This document shows positions 1-8,419 of a stretch of DNA of 64,000 bases, piece by piece. The stretch's first letter is position 1. Each line of letters starts with the position of its first letter. This DNA comes from Brevibacillus reuszeri (GTDB lineage Bacteria > Bacillota > Bacilli > Brevibacillales > Brevibacillaceae), in NCBI RefSeq assembly GCF_001187725.1, contig NZ_LGIQ01000005.1:199025-263024 (forward strand), read 5' to 3'. The notes beneath the pieces were generated by a model. It did not search any database and had not been told where the DNA came from. It worked only from the letters and a program-made list of their open reading frames with translations. The position numbers and the translations under genes are program-made.

Positions 1-65
1 TTTAAAATAATAACACTTTACGTACAACCAAAGAAACGTTAAAATGGGTAAAAATAACAAAGTTC

Positions 66-143
66 ATAAAAAATCAGGCTATTGTACACCTTCCTTCTAA
101 TCCAATTGAGCTATAGGGGTACTACTTTCCTGATTTTTTTTAT
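66..143. terminator. Long hairpin with T-run ahead of the TerD-like gene
   Basis: An A-rich arm (66-78) pairs with a CCTGA-plus-eight-T arm (129-143). The pairing continues inward imperfectly (80-89 with 117-126). The hairpin ends in a T-run on either strand, so it could stop transcription from an upstream gene. It ends only 12 bases before the next gene's start. An 18-codon reading frame (43-99) runs into it but shows no supporting signal. Confidence 0.45.
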
Positions 144-154
144 ACCCAAATTAC

Positions 155-2317
155 GTGCAGCCCGGGCAAGGTCAAAAGACTGGTCGTAGCCAGGCTACTG
201 CTGTAACGAAGAATGGATGGGTGCTTGCTCTTATGAAAAATCAAGTGTACCTTTGGCGGAAAAATAAAATCGTGGTAGAGAAAGGGAGCAATGAGCTGCC
301 TGTCTCTTATTTGGCTGCGGCCTTACGCAATATCGAGAGTCTCGGTTATACGTTTTCTCTCGAGCTGCTGGAGAGAATCCGGACATTATCAGAAGGCGAG
401 TTTTTCGCGCTGTATTCCACAGTCGTATCTGTACTTAAGGAAAAGGTAGGGGCATCCAGACGCTTCAAGCCGATGTATCCGAATTTCCCCAAGCAGGTGA
501 TGGAAGCAAACGATGGAGAGCTTTATCTGCAAGCGATACGTCATTATTTGACATGGCAGCTGCCCGTGCATGAGGTGAAAAAAAGACTGCCGCTGTTAAA
601 GGAATCCCGATTGAAGCTGATTGAACTGGGAACGGATGAAGAGCTTTTGCAGGTAGGAATGAACCTGTTGCGTGCGAAAAGCTCGTTATCTGTGAAAGAC
701 AAAGAGGATTTGGACGTGTTGCTTCAGGAGTGTACAGGAATCACTGAAGCCTTGCCACCGGAAATCCCGCACAAAGAAAATGTCGCCATCGTAGCAAGTA
801 TTTTGCTAAAGCATGACAAGCTCCCAGCCGATTTTTTTGCGAACTACTGCAAAACAGCGACCGACGTGCTGCGAATTGCGGTAGCACTATCCGACGGGGA
901 TGTGAGTCTGGCTGCACCGACCAAATTCCGCAAATTCAGACGCTCTGAAAGGCGTTTGCTCCTGCGATTGCTTGAAGCCAGTCCCAATCTAATCGAAGAT
1001 ATGCTGCGCTACAAAAATCGCTGGATTCGTCTTGGAGAAATCTTGCACCCATTTGAGTATCAGGATCGGTATCCAAAAACGGCAGAAGCGTTTGACGCAT
1101 TACGCAACAATCATAAAATCGAGACGATGGGCAGCAAGGTCGAGCAAGCTTTGCTTTATAGGAATGTAGACGAAGCTGTACAGCTCCTCGGTCAGCGGCC
1201 GGGGGAGTTCGCCCGCAGATTGGACCATATGCTTCGGATATCTGAAAATGGGGAAGTCGTGCTGGAGTCATTTGCAAAGATCGCTGCATCTGTATCCACA
1301 CCCGTGCTGCTGCAGGTAATGAACCATTTCGTCAAAAGAGAAGCTTACGGAAAATGGCGAACCTTTTTTCCAAAAGGAGAAGTGGCAAAAGTACAGGCAA
1401 TCCCAAATACGCTTGTGAGTCTGGAGGAACCTATCCGGCAGAAAGCGGCAACGATTTGCCGCGAGGTGCTTTTGCAGCGGTTTGCAGCTTTGCCGTCACT
1501 CGGAAAAGTCTATATGGACCCGCGCCTACATGAACATCTCGTCCCGTTTTCCCAGCGTTCAGCGAGCAAGGCGCTTCGTACGCTGGTTCGTGGCTCCAGA
1601 ATTGCGATTCCAGAGGGTGGAACCATCCGCTTTTTTACATGGTGGAGGGAAGGGCAAGTAAACGGTGTGCCAACAGGTCGCGTCGATGTCGATTTGTCAG
1701 CAGTACTGTATAGTGCGAAATGGAAGTACCTGGAGCATATCTCCTATACCAATTTGCGCTCTGCAAAGTATCAGGCATACCATAGCGGTGATATCGTAGA
1801 AGCTCCCAATGGTGCCTGTGAATTTATTGACTTGGATATTGAGTCCATCATCCGGTATGGCGGGCGGTATGTCGTGATGTCGCTGAATTCATTTACCAAT
1901 CAGCCGTATTGCGACTTGCCGGAATGCTATGCAGGCTGGATGATCCGTACAGAGCCCCAGTCAGGCGAAATTTTTGAACCGCAGACTGTTCAGGACAAGG
2001 TCGATCTCGCTTCCAATACTTCGATCAGTATTCCCGTCATACTCGATCTGGTAGAACGTAAAGTGATCTGGACAGATGTCGCACTGCGCTCACACCCACG
2101 CTTTGTCAACAATGTAGAGGCAAACAGTGGTGGAATGCAATGGATGGGGAAAGCACTGACCACGCTGGTAAAGCCAACGCTCTATGAGCTATTCTCGCTT
2201 CACGTCGAGGCAAGAGGCACACTGACAGATCAGGAGGACAACGCAGATACCGTCTTCTCGCTGGATCGTGGAATCACACCGTTTGACACCGAGATCATCA
2301 TGGCCGATTTTTTATAG
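155..2317 (+). CDS. Large TerD-like cytoplasmic protein (MXAN_6230/SCO0854-like)
   Basis: A 720-residue soluble protein with no signal peptide or membrane segment. Residues about 500-720 resemble the TerD fold of tellurite and stress-resistance proteins: an acidic beta-rich region with DVDLSAVLY, DLDIESI and a tail ending in FSLDRGITPFD. The N-terminal half is helical, with an ALMKNQVYLW start and a YPNFPKQV stretch that I recall from the MXAN_6230/SCO0854 family. The Cys-rich RING-like segment of some members is absent. Biochemical function is unknown; TerD proteins bind calcium and are linked to envelope stress. The GTG at 155 is the only in-frame start after a stop at 131 and has no Shine-Dalgarno, so the 5' end may be eroded or displaced. 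It is monocistronic, followed by a terminator. Confidence 0.6.
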   Translation: MQPGQGQKTGRSQATAVTKNGWVLALMKNQVYLWRKNKIVVEKGSNELPVSYLAAALRNIESLGYTFSLELLERIRTLSEGEFFALYSTVVSVLKEKVGASRRFKPMYPNFPKQVMEANDGELYLQAIRHYLTWQLPVHEVKKRLPLLKESRLKLIELGTDEELLQVGMNLLRAKSSLSVKDKEDLDVLLQECTGITEALPPEIPHKENVAIVASILLKHDKLPADFFANYCKTATDVLRIAVALSDGDVSLAAPTKFRKFRRSERRLLLRLLEASPNLIEDMLRYKNRWIRLGEILHPFEYQDRYPKTAEAFDALRNNHKIETMGSKVEQALLYRNVDEAVQLLGQRPGEFARRLDHMLRISENGEVVLESFAKIAASVSTPVLLQVMNHFVKREAYGKWRTFFPKGEVAKVQAIPNTLVSLEEPIRQKAATICREVLLQRFAALPSLGKVYMDPRLHEHLVPFSQRSASKALRTLVRGSRIAIPEGGTIRFFTWWREGQVNGVPTGRVDVDLSAVLYSAKWKYLEHISYTNLRSAKYQAYHSGDIVEAPNGACEFIDLDIESIIRYGGRYVVMSLNSFTNQPYCDLPECYAGWMIRTEPQSGEIFEPQTVQDKVDLASNTSISIPVILDLVERKVIWTDVALRSHPRFVNNVEANSGGMQWMGKALTTLVKPTLYELFSLHVEARGTLTDQEDNADTVFSLDRGITPFDTEIIMADFL

Positions 2318-2345
2318 ACCTTGTAAACTTGTAAAAGAAATGCGT

Positions 2346-2375
2346 AAAAGCCAGCTTTGTTGAGCTGGCTTTTTA
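2346..2375. terminator. Bidirectional rho-independent terminator
   Basis: The stem AAAAGCCAGC/GCTGGCTTTTT with an 8-base loop has a T-run on both strands. It can end the TerD-like gene (+) and the D-Ala-D-Ala operon (-), whose last gene stops at 2501. Confidence 0.85.
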
Positions 2376-2395
2376 CTACGTCATTACGTTTTTCA

Positions 2396-2472
2396 AGGAG
2401 CCGTGCAGGAACGACCCCTGAGCAGAGGATCCAAGAAGCTGGAGTGTTTTTACCCTTTTCTGTTCCTCCACA
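2396..2472 (+). repeat. Solo half copy of the palindromic repeat seen at 55.3 kb
   Basis: This stretch shares GCCGTGCAGGAACG, CCAAGAA, CTGGAG and CTGTT-CCTCC blocks, in the same order and spacing, with one arm of the large palindrome at 55313-55378. Only the one arm is present here. No coding role is apparent. It points to a dispersed non-coding repeat family in this genome. Confidence 0.6.
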
Positions 2473-2500
2473 AAAGCTACTCAAACCACTTATCTAAAAG

Positions 2501-3031
2501 CTATGTCGCCCGCGCCCAAATCGCAAGCGAGACGGTTTTTCCCGGATTAATAAATCGGTGCGGAGCCGTGCTGCTGAACCCAATGCTGTCACCCTCGTAC
2601 AGATGGTATTCCCTCTCTGCCAAAAGCACCTTCAATTCTCCCTGCAAAATGTAGCCGCATTCCTCACCAGAGTGCGAGATTTGCTCCTGCTCCAGCGTTT
2701 CACCTGGCTCAATCTCGATCAGCAAAAACTCAATTTTTCCTTCTTGCAGGGGAGTGAGCACATGGTATTTCGTCATCGTATTTTTCAATTGAATGATCTT
2801 GTGCATGCCTTTGCGAATCAGAGGCTCATGGTCATCCTTTAGTCGAAAGAAGTGATTGATCGGAACATCTAGGGCAGAGCATATTTTCCAGAAGGTGCCC
2901 ACGGTAGGGTCTACCAATCCACGTTCGATCTGTGAGAGGAGGCTCATACTCAACCCAGTCTTATCTGCGAGATTTTGCAACGTCAATTGCTTTTGTTTAC
3001 GGATTTCTCTTAATTCTGCTCCGTTAAACAT
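2501..3031 (-). CDS. XRE-family regulator with C-terminal cupin domain
   Basis: A 176-residue DNA-binding protein. Residues 7-60 form an XRE helix-turn-helix (LTLQNLADKTGLSMSLLSQIERG), and residues 105-175 form a cupin sensor barrel (HSGEECGYILQGEL, then YEGDSIGF and PHRFINPG). Such proteins usually sense a small ligand with the cupin and control neighbouring transport or catabolic genes. It is the last gene of the dipeptide operon and overlaps the preceding ATPase gene by 22 bases, so it is probably the local regulator. The two inverted repeats before the first and second operon genes are candidate targets. A purely upstream position would be more usual for a dedicated repressor, so target and sign of control are inferred. 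Confidence 0.85.
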   Translation of the reverse strand: MFNGAELREIRKQKQLTLQNLADKTGLSMSLLSQIERGLVDPTVGTFWKICSALDVPINHFFRLKDDHEPLIRKGMHKIIQLKNTMTKYHVLTPLQEGKIEFLLIEIEPGETLEQEQISHSGEECGYILQGELKVLLAEREYHLYEGDSIGFSSTAPHRFINPGKTVSLAIWARAT

Positions 3032-3819
3032 GTCGTATCAACCCTCTTTGCGTGAAGACTTGGAAGTGAGGACAACAATGTTTTCGTGTACGCATCCTCG
3101 GGATGAGAAAAAATATCCGCGACGCTTCCTGTTTCAACGATCCGTCCCTGTTTCATGACGGCCATGCGGTCGCACATATAACGGATGACAGCCATGTTGT
3201 GTGAAATGAAAAGGTACGTAAGATTGCGCTCACGCTTTAGCTCTTGGAGCAAGTTCAGGACATGTGCCTGAACAGAGACATCGAGTGCAGAGGTGGGTTC
3301 ATCCAAGACAACAAAGGCAGGGTCGGTAATGAGTGCCCTGGCGATAGCGATGCGCTGTCTTTGTCCACCGCTGAATTCGTGCGGATAGCGGTTCAGATGC
3401 TCCACTTTAAGGCCTACACGTGTGATCAGGGCATGTAGCTTTTCTGTACTTCCTTTTGCTGCCCGTTCGGCAGGGGGGAGTGCCAGCAGCGGCTCCGTAA
3501 TTATCGCCTGAATCCGCATCCGCGGGTCCAGAGAGGATTGCGGGTCCTGAAATACGATTTGCATTTCTCCTGGCTTCAAGCGGGAAAATTTGCTTCCTTG
3601 CCAAAGCGGACTTCCTTTATAGAGGAGGGAGCCACTTGTGGGATGCTCCAGACCGGTGATCATTTTCCCCAGCGTACTTTTCCCCGACCCGGATTCTCCA
3701 ATTAAGCCGAATGTTTCACCCTGTGCGATAGAAAAGTCAACCTGTGACACAGCGAGGAAGCTTTGCGAGCCTTTCTTATATTCCTTGCTAACACCTGATA
3801 CCTCTAGTAATGAATTCAT
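3010..3819 (-). CDS. Peptide ABC transporter ATP-binding protein (OppF/DppF/DdpF type)
   Basis: A 269-residue cytoplasmic ATPase of a peptide importer. Walker A GESGSGKS lies near residues 41-48, followed by the signature FSGGQRQRI and Walker B VVLDEP with the TSALD D-loop. I start it at the ATG at 3819, which overlaps the previous gene's TGA as ATGA and has GGGGGAG 9 bases upstream; an in-frame GTG at 3840 lacks such a site. It pairs with the DppD-type ATPase just upstream to drive uptake. The neighbouring D-Ala-D-Ala dipeptidase suggests a DdpF-like role. The ATPase itself does not show substrate specificity. Confidence 0.9.
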   Translation of the reverse strand: MNSLLEVSGVSKEYKKGSQSFLAVSQVDFSIAQGETFGLIGESGSGKSTLGKMITGLEHPTSGSLLYKGSPLWQGSKFSRLKPGEMQIVFQDPQSSLDPRMRIQAIITEPLLALPPAERAAKGSTEKLHALITRVGLKVEHLNRYPHEFSGGQRQRIAIARALITDPAFVVLDEPTSALDVSVQAHVLNLLQELKRERNLTYLFISHNMAVIRYMCDRMAVMKQGRIVETGSVADIFSHPEDAYTKTLLSSLPSLHAKRVDTTCLTEQN

Positions 3820-4787
3820 CCGGTTTCTCTCCCCCAGCACGATACTTCATGTGTAGCTGACCCCATCTGTGCAAGCTCCAGGGTAGGGTGATCCTCGAGA
3901 CAAATAGGTAAGGAGCGGGTGCAGCGGGAAGCGAAAACGCATCCAGGTGGTCTGTTCCGCAAATCAGGTGATTCTCCGGGGATAGCCAGGAGCGGTTGAT
4001 CCGGAGTCGCCAGATCGGGTAGGGCACCGATCAATGCCTTGGTATAGGGATGCTGCGGCTTTTGCAAGACTTCTTCTGTCGTCCCTGTCTCTACGACTTC
4101 TCCCGCATACATCACCACAACACGCTGGCAGACCTGTGCGACGACTCCCAAGTCATGTGTGATAAGCATAATCGAAGTGCCGCGCTTTGCAGCCAGGTCC
4201 TGCATGAGCTTTAGAATTTCGCTTTGAATCGTCACGTCAAGCGCGGTCGTAGGTTCATCAGCAATCAACAGATCAGGCGGAGCGGACATGGCGAGGGCGA
4301 TGACGACCCGCTGCCGCATCCCACCACTCAGCTCAAACGGAAATTTTCGTGCAACGAGGTGCGGTTCGTTGATCTGGACCTCTGCGAGGCTGAGCACAGC
4401 TTGCTGGTACGCTTCCTTGTACGAAATCTTTCTGTGGCGATGAATGACTTCTGCGAGCTGGTCGCCAATGCGCATCGTAGGATGCAAGGCAGTCATGGGC
4501 TCCTGAAAAACCATGCCGATCTCTTTGCCACGAAGTGCCTGCAGCTCTTTCTTTTCGAGAGAGAAGATGTTTCTTCCTTTATAGTGAATCGAGCCTGATG
4601 AAATCGAAGCGTTTTTTTCCAAAAGTCCAAGGATCGTCAGAGCGGTAACGGACTTGCCGGAGCCAGATTCACCAACAATCCCGACGATTTCTCCTTGCTT
4701 GATGGAAATGGATACATTTTGCAGCGCTTTGATTTTATCCTGCATGGATGAAAATTCAACTGTCAAGTTTTTGATTTCCAGCAGCAT
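3816..4787 (-). CDS. Peptide ABC transporter ATP-binding protein (OppD/DppD/DdpD type)
   Basis: A 323-residue ATPase with Walker A GESGSGKS (39-46), signature LSGGMRQR (153-160) and Walker B LLIADEP (173-179). The C-terminal Cys-containing oligopeptide-transporter extension (CVFASRCTRSLPIC) is typical of DppD/OppD proteins and can carry an iron-sulfur cluster in some members. It is the first of two ATPases and overlaps the second by four bases, implying translational coupling for equal stoichiometry. It lies 15 bases downstream of the permease gene. The length is normal for the family. Confidence 0.9.
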   Translation of the reverse strand: MLLEIKNLTVEFSSMQDKIKALQNVSISIKQGEIVGIVGESGSGKSVTALTILGLLEKNASISSGSIHYKGRNIFSLEKKELQALRGKEIGMVFQEPMTALHPTMRIGDQLAEVIHRHRKISYKEAYQQAVLSLAEVQINEPHLVARKFPFELSGGMRQRVVIALAMSAPPDLLIADEPTTALDVTIQSEILKLMQDLAAKRGTSIMLITHDLGVVAQVCQRVVVMYAGEVVETGTTEEVLQKPQHPYTKALIGALPDLATPDQPLLAIPGESPDLRNRPPGCVFASRCTRSLPICLEDHPTLELAQMGSATHEVSCWGRETG

Positions 4788-4802
4788 ACGCTTGCCCTCC
4801 TT

Positions 4803-5693
4803 TTAAGAACGGTTCGCTTTTGGATCGAGAATGTCCCGAATTCCATCACCGATCAGATTAAAGCCGCAGGAAGCAAGGAACAGTGCCAGACCAGGAAATG
4901 TTGGATACCACCAATAATCGAGCAGGTATTTCCAGCCGATACTGATCATTGCGCCCCATTCCGGGGTCGGAGGCTGTGCACCCAAGCCGAGGAAGCCCAG
5001 GGTAGCGACTAGCAGAATCGCGTCGCCGATATCCAGTGTGACCTGAATGACGACGGGTGAGAGAGCATTCGGAATGATGTGACGTGCAATAATACGCCAG
5101 GGCTTGATCCCGAACGTAACAGCGGCTTTCACAAATAGCTTTTCGCGTAAAGATAATGTTTCGGCACGCGCAAGCCGCACATACACGGGAATTTTGATAA
5201 TCGCAATGGCGAGCATCGCATTTTGCAGATTCGGACCGAGAGTGGCAGCGACCGCCATAGCCAAAACGAGTGAAGGAAAGGCAAGCACGATGTCCATGAA
5301 GCGCATGATCGTCTGATCCAGCTTTCCTCCGAAGTATCCAGAGATGCAACCGATAACGGTACCAATGAGTCCTGCCCCAAACACGACTGAAACCCCTACG
5401 CCCAGCGAGAGACGAGCGCCGTACAAGATACGAGTGAAAATATCCCTGCCAACCTCATCTGTACCAAACCAGTGATCGCTGCTTGGTGGAGCAAATCGCT
5501 CAGCGATATTGATTTTGGTAGGCTCATAGGGGCTGATAAAAGGTGCAAATAAAGACAAGACCAAAATAATCAAAAGAAGCAACAAACCAAAGAGAGTCAG
5601 CGGGTTTCTGCGGATTTTGTACCAAAAGGGGTTGACCGCTTTCGTTGCTGTCACTGCTCTTCCATTTTCCGTTTTCGCAGCTATGCCAGACAC
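4803..5693 (-). CDS. Peptide ABC transporter permease (DppC/DdpC type)
   Basis: A 296-residue inner-membrane subunit. It has an N-terminal cytoplasmic stretch, a first membrane helix (LTLFGLLLLLIILVLSLFAP) and then the OppBC core with about five more helices. The periplasm-facing motif DHWFGTDEVGRDIFTRILYGARLSL is diagnostic of DppC/OppC proteins. The EAA-type loop (residues ~180-210) that contacts the ATPases is present. With the DppB-type subunit just upstream it forms the translocation channel. Confidence 0.9.
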   Translation of the reverse strand: MSGIAAKTENGRAVTATKAVNPFWYKIRRNPLTLFGLLLLLIILVLSLFAPFISPYEPTKINIAERFAPPSSDHWFGTDEVGRDIFTRILYGARLSLGVGVSVVFGAGLIGTVIGCISGYFGGKLDQTIMRFMDIVLAFPSLVLAMAVAATLGPNLQNAMLAIAIIKIPVYVRLARAETLSLREKLFVKAAVTFGIKPWRIIARHIIPNALSPVVIQVTLDIGDAILLVATLGFLGLGAQPPTPEWGAMISIGWKYLLDYWWYPTFPGLALFLASCGFNLIGDGIRDILDPKANRS

Positions 5694-5708
5694 AAGATGG
5701 CCCCCTTT

Positions 5709-6713
5709 CTATTCCTTGATTTGCGGATCAAGCGCGTAATAAGTGAGATCGACGAGCAAATTGATGATCACATAGCCAAACGAGATGACAAAGGTAAAGC
5801 CCATGATTGCCGGGAAGTCGAGAAAGGCGATCGATTCCACGACGTATTTGCCCATGCCCGGCCAGCTAAATATCGTTTCGGTCACGACTGCTCCGCCTAA
5901 AAGTGAGCCAAACGAAAGACCGACAACGGTAATCGTAGGAATCAGGGCATTGCGCAGGGCATACCGGAATAACAGAACAGGTCCGTGAATTCCGTTTGCG
6001 AGCGCTGTACGAATATACTCTTGACCGAGAACCTCCAGCATACTGGCGCGCACTTGTCTGGTGACGATGGCAAGCTGGGCAAAAGCAAGCGTGCAAGCAG
6101 GCAGAATGAGATGCCACAAGCTGTTTGTAAATGCGGCCCAATTGCCTGTCAAAAGGCTATCGAGCAAATAGAGCCCTGTAATAGAGGGGGGTGGTGTAAT
6201 CATCAAATCAATCCGACCGCTGGAAGGTAATAAATTGAAAAATTTGTAAAAAATCAAAATGCCGATCAGTCCACTCCAAAAAACAGGGGTGGATATACCA
6301 GCGATCGAGAAAAAGCGTCCGGCATGATCCCAGTTCGTATCTTTTTTAACTGCGGTGAGAATACCGATCGGAATCCCGATAACAATCGCAATGACAAAGG
6401 CAGTTAAGGCAAGCTCCAGCGTAGCAGGGAAAAACTTGATCAGATCATCGACGACGGGCTGTTGTGTGCGAATGGAATTGCCAAAGTCACCTGCAACAAG
6501 TCCCTCCATGTAGGTAAAATATTGGACCCAGACCGGTTGGTCTAGGCCCAATTGACGGCGGACTTCCTGCAGTGTTTCCTCACTGGCTCGCTGCCCCACC
6601 ATCATTCGTGCCGGATCTCCAGGGATGACGTGTGAGAGGAAAAAGGTAATGAGCGTCACTCCCAAAAGGACCAGAACGAGCATGGCGAGTCGTTTGACGA
6701 TGATTTGTCTCAT
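5709..6713 (-). CDS. Peptide ABC transporter permease (DppB/DdpB type)
   Basis: A 334-residue membrane protein beginning with the DppB-type helix and HVIPGDPARMMVGQRAS motif that opens OppB/DppB subunits. It has six hydrophobic helices and ends with FSWPGMGKYVVESI and a short cytoplasmic tail (ALDPQIKE). The gene lies 25 bases after the binding-protein gene and 15 bases before the second permease, so it belongs to one transcript. It should be the partner channel subunit for D-Ala-D-Ala or related dipeptides. Confidence 0.9.
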   Translation of the reverse strand: MRQIIVKRLAMLVLVLLGVTLITFFLSHVIPGDPARMMVGQRASEETLQEVRRQLGLDQPVWVQYFTYMEGLVAGDFGNSIRTQQPVVDDLIKFFPATLELALTAFVIAIVIGIPIGILTAVKKDTNWDHAGRFFSIAGISTPVFWSGLIGILIFYKFFNLLPSSGRIDLMITPPPSITGLYLLDSLLTGNWAAFTNSLWHLILPACTLAFAQLAIVTRQVRASMLEVLGQEYIRTALANGIHGPVLLFRYALRNALIPTITVVGLSFGSLLGGAVVTETIFSWPGMGKYVVESIAFLDFPAIMGFTFVISFGYVIINLLVDLTYYALDPQIKE

Positions 6714-6738
6714 GAGGAAAGCACTCCTTCAAGCGGCT

Positions 6739-8358
6739 TTATTTGGACATTTCGGCCAGGTTGTAAATGCCCTCCAGCATCGGATTGTAAACAAAGCCTT
6801 TGACAGACTTGCTTACCGGAAGCAAGAAATCCTTTTGATACAGATAGAGGTATGGCGCTTCATCAATCACGATTTTTTGGGCTTCTTGATAAATTTTTTC
6901 GCGTTCTGCTTTATCGTTGATAGACGCGGCCTTGCGAACCAGCTCGTCCACCTTGTCATTTTTATAGAAGGCACGGTTGCCGGCGAGACCGAAGTTGTTG
7001 GAATCAAACCAGTAGTTCATAAACATGTACGGATCACCGAAGTCAGGGCTCCATACACCCATGGCGAGATCAAATTCGCCTTTGTCGATCATTTCGCGGG
7101 AAGTTGCGTAGGCGATTTTTTTCAGGTTCAGCTTGACGCCGATATCCGAGAAAAAAGCTTGCAGGGTCAGCGCTTCTGTTTCCCACCATGCTTTGTTGTC
7201 CGAGTACAGCAGGTCGATGCTCAGGTTGGTCGCCCCGGCTTCTGCCAGCAGTGCTTTTGCTTTTTCTACATCGCGCTTGTATTGGTGTGCGGATTCGTCG
7301 TGTCCCCACAGACCTTTTGGAATCGGTCCGCGCATTTGGGTAGCGAAGCCTTCCTGTACAGATTCGGTCAGTGCGTCGTAATCGATTGCGTAGCTGAGAG
7401 CCTGGCGTACCTTTGGATTTTGCAGGGCTGGGTTACCTTTGGTGGAGTTGACGTAGATGTAATCGACAAACAGGCTAGGCTGCTGCAAAACTTCCAGGTT
7501 TGGTTGATCCTTGATTGCTTTGAGCTGTTCATTCGGGATGCCTTCGGCGATGTCGATCTCGCCTTGCTCTAGTTGTAGGCGTTGGGCTGTTGAGTCTGGG
7601 ATGATTTTAAAGAAGATGTTTTGCAGTGCGGGTTTGACAGAGGAGTTAGGGTTTGGAGTAAGCTTGATGTATTCGCCTTTTCTCCATTCAGTAAGCTGAT
7701 AAGGGCCGCTGCCCATGGTGTTGTTTGAGAGGAAGTTTTGGCCAAGGTCACCGTTTTGCTCTTTTTCCATCACCTTCGGATTGACGATACCGCCATAGTT
7801 GGCAGCCAGTGTGGAGAGAAACGGCGGGAAGTTCTGGGAAAGAACGAATGTAACACTTGTTGGTGAGTCTACTTTCACTTCTTTAATCACGCTGTAGACA
7901 TCTGCCGGACCTTTTTTGATTTTGAGTATACGGTCAAAGGTGAATTTGACAGCTTCAGCGTTGACAGGTGTACCGTCAGCAAAGGTGTTTCCTTCGGCAA
8001 GGGTGAACGTCCAGTTGAGTCCATCCTCGCTTACCTTCCAATCCTTTGCCAATCCAGGCTTTACTTCTGTGGTGGCTCCGTCGTACTCAACGAGACGCTG
8101 GTAGGTCGGATACGTAATTTTCCAGGCACTGTTGTCGAAGGTGACGGCGGGATCTAGTGTGCCTTGGTCGGCGGTGATGCCTACGAACAGGGTGTCAGCC
8201 GGAGTTGCCGATTTTGCCTGCGAGGAATCTGCCGGCTTGTTTTCCGCTGGCTTTGCTTCGCCTTGGGATTGACTTGCAGGAGTACTGCTACAAGCTGCGG
8301 TTAGCATGGTGAGGATTAGCAGAAGGGTAGTGAATAAAAAAGACCAGCTACGCTTCAA
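6739..8358 (-). CDS. Dipeptide-binding lipoprotein (SBP family 5, DppA/DdpA type)
   Basis: A 539-residue solute-binding protein. The signal peptide ends in LTAAC with the lipidated Cys at residue 23, followed by a Ser/Gln/Ala/Lys linker. The mature part is a full-length family-5 binding protein (GTLDPAVTFDNSAWKI near the start, VRQALSYAIDYDAL in the second lobe). It captures peptides outside the membrane and delivers them to the two permeases. The 61-base gap to the dipeptidase gene contains a strong inverted repeat. Being next to a VanX-type enzyme suggests D-Ala-D-Ala or similar D-amino-acid dipeptides as ligand. Confidence 0.9.
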   Translation of the reverse strand: MKRSWSFLFTTLLLILTMLTAACSSTPASQSQGEAKPAENKPADSSQAKSATPADTLFVGITADQGTLDPAVTFDNSAWKITYPTYQRLVEYDGATTEVKPGLAKDWKVSEDGLNWTFTLAEGNTFADGTPVNAEAVKFTFDRILKIKKGPADVYSVIKEVKVDSPTSVTFVLSQNFPPFLSTLAANYGGIVNPKVMEKEQNGDLGQNFLSNNTMGSGPYQLTEWRKGEYIKLTPNPNSSVKPALQNIFFKIIPDSTAQRLQLEQGEIDIAEGIPNEQLKAIKDQPNLEVLQQPSLFVDYIYVNSTKGNPALQNPKVRQALSYAIDYDALTESVQEGFATQMRGPIPKGLWGHDESAHQYKRDVEKAKALLAEAGATNLSIDLLYSDNKAWWETEALTLQAFFSDIGVKLNLKKIAYATSREMIDKGEFDLAMGVWSPDFGDPYMFMNYWFDSNNFGLAGNRAFYKNDKVDELVRKAASINDKAEREKIYQEAQKIVIDEAPYLYLYQKDFLLPVSKSVKGFVYNPMLEGIYNLAEMSK

Positions 8359-8375
8359 TGAATTCGACCCCCAAA

Positions 8376-8409
8376 TGTAATATATTTAATTATTTTTTAA
8401 TATATTGCA
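8376..8409. promoter_or_regulatory. AT-rich inverted repeat before the binding-protein gene
   Basis: The arms TGTAATATATTTAA (8376-8389) and TTTAATATATTGCA (8396-8409) form a near-perfect palindrome around a 6-base centre, between the dipeptidase stop and the binding-protein start. It has no T-run after it, so it looks like a protein-binding site rather than a terminator. A related site lies upstream of the dipeptidase gene at 9190-9219. Confidence 0.45.
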
Positions 8410-8419
8410 AAAATTCTAT

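Noticed and set aside
6625-7572. A 315-codon plus-strand frame opposite the peptide-transport genes
   Set aside because: It is antisense to the binding-protein and permease genes, which have clear family motifs; it has no motif or ribosome binding site of its own.
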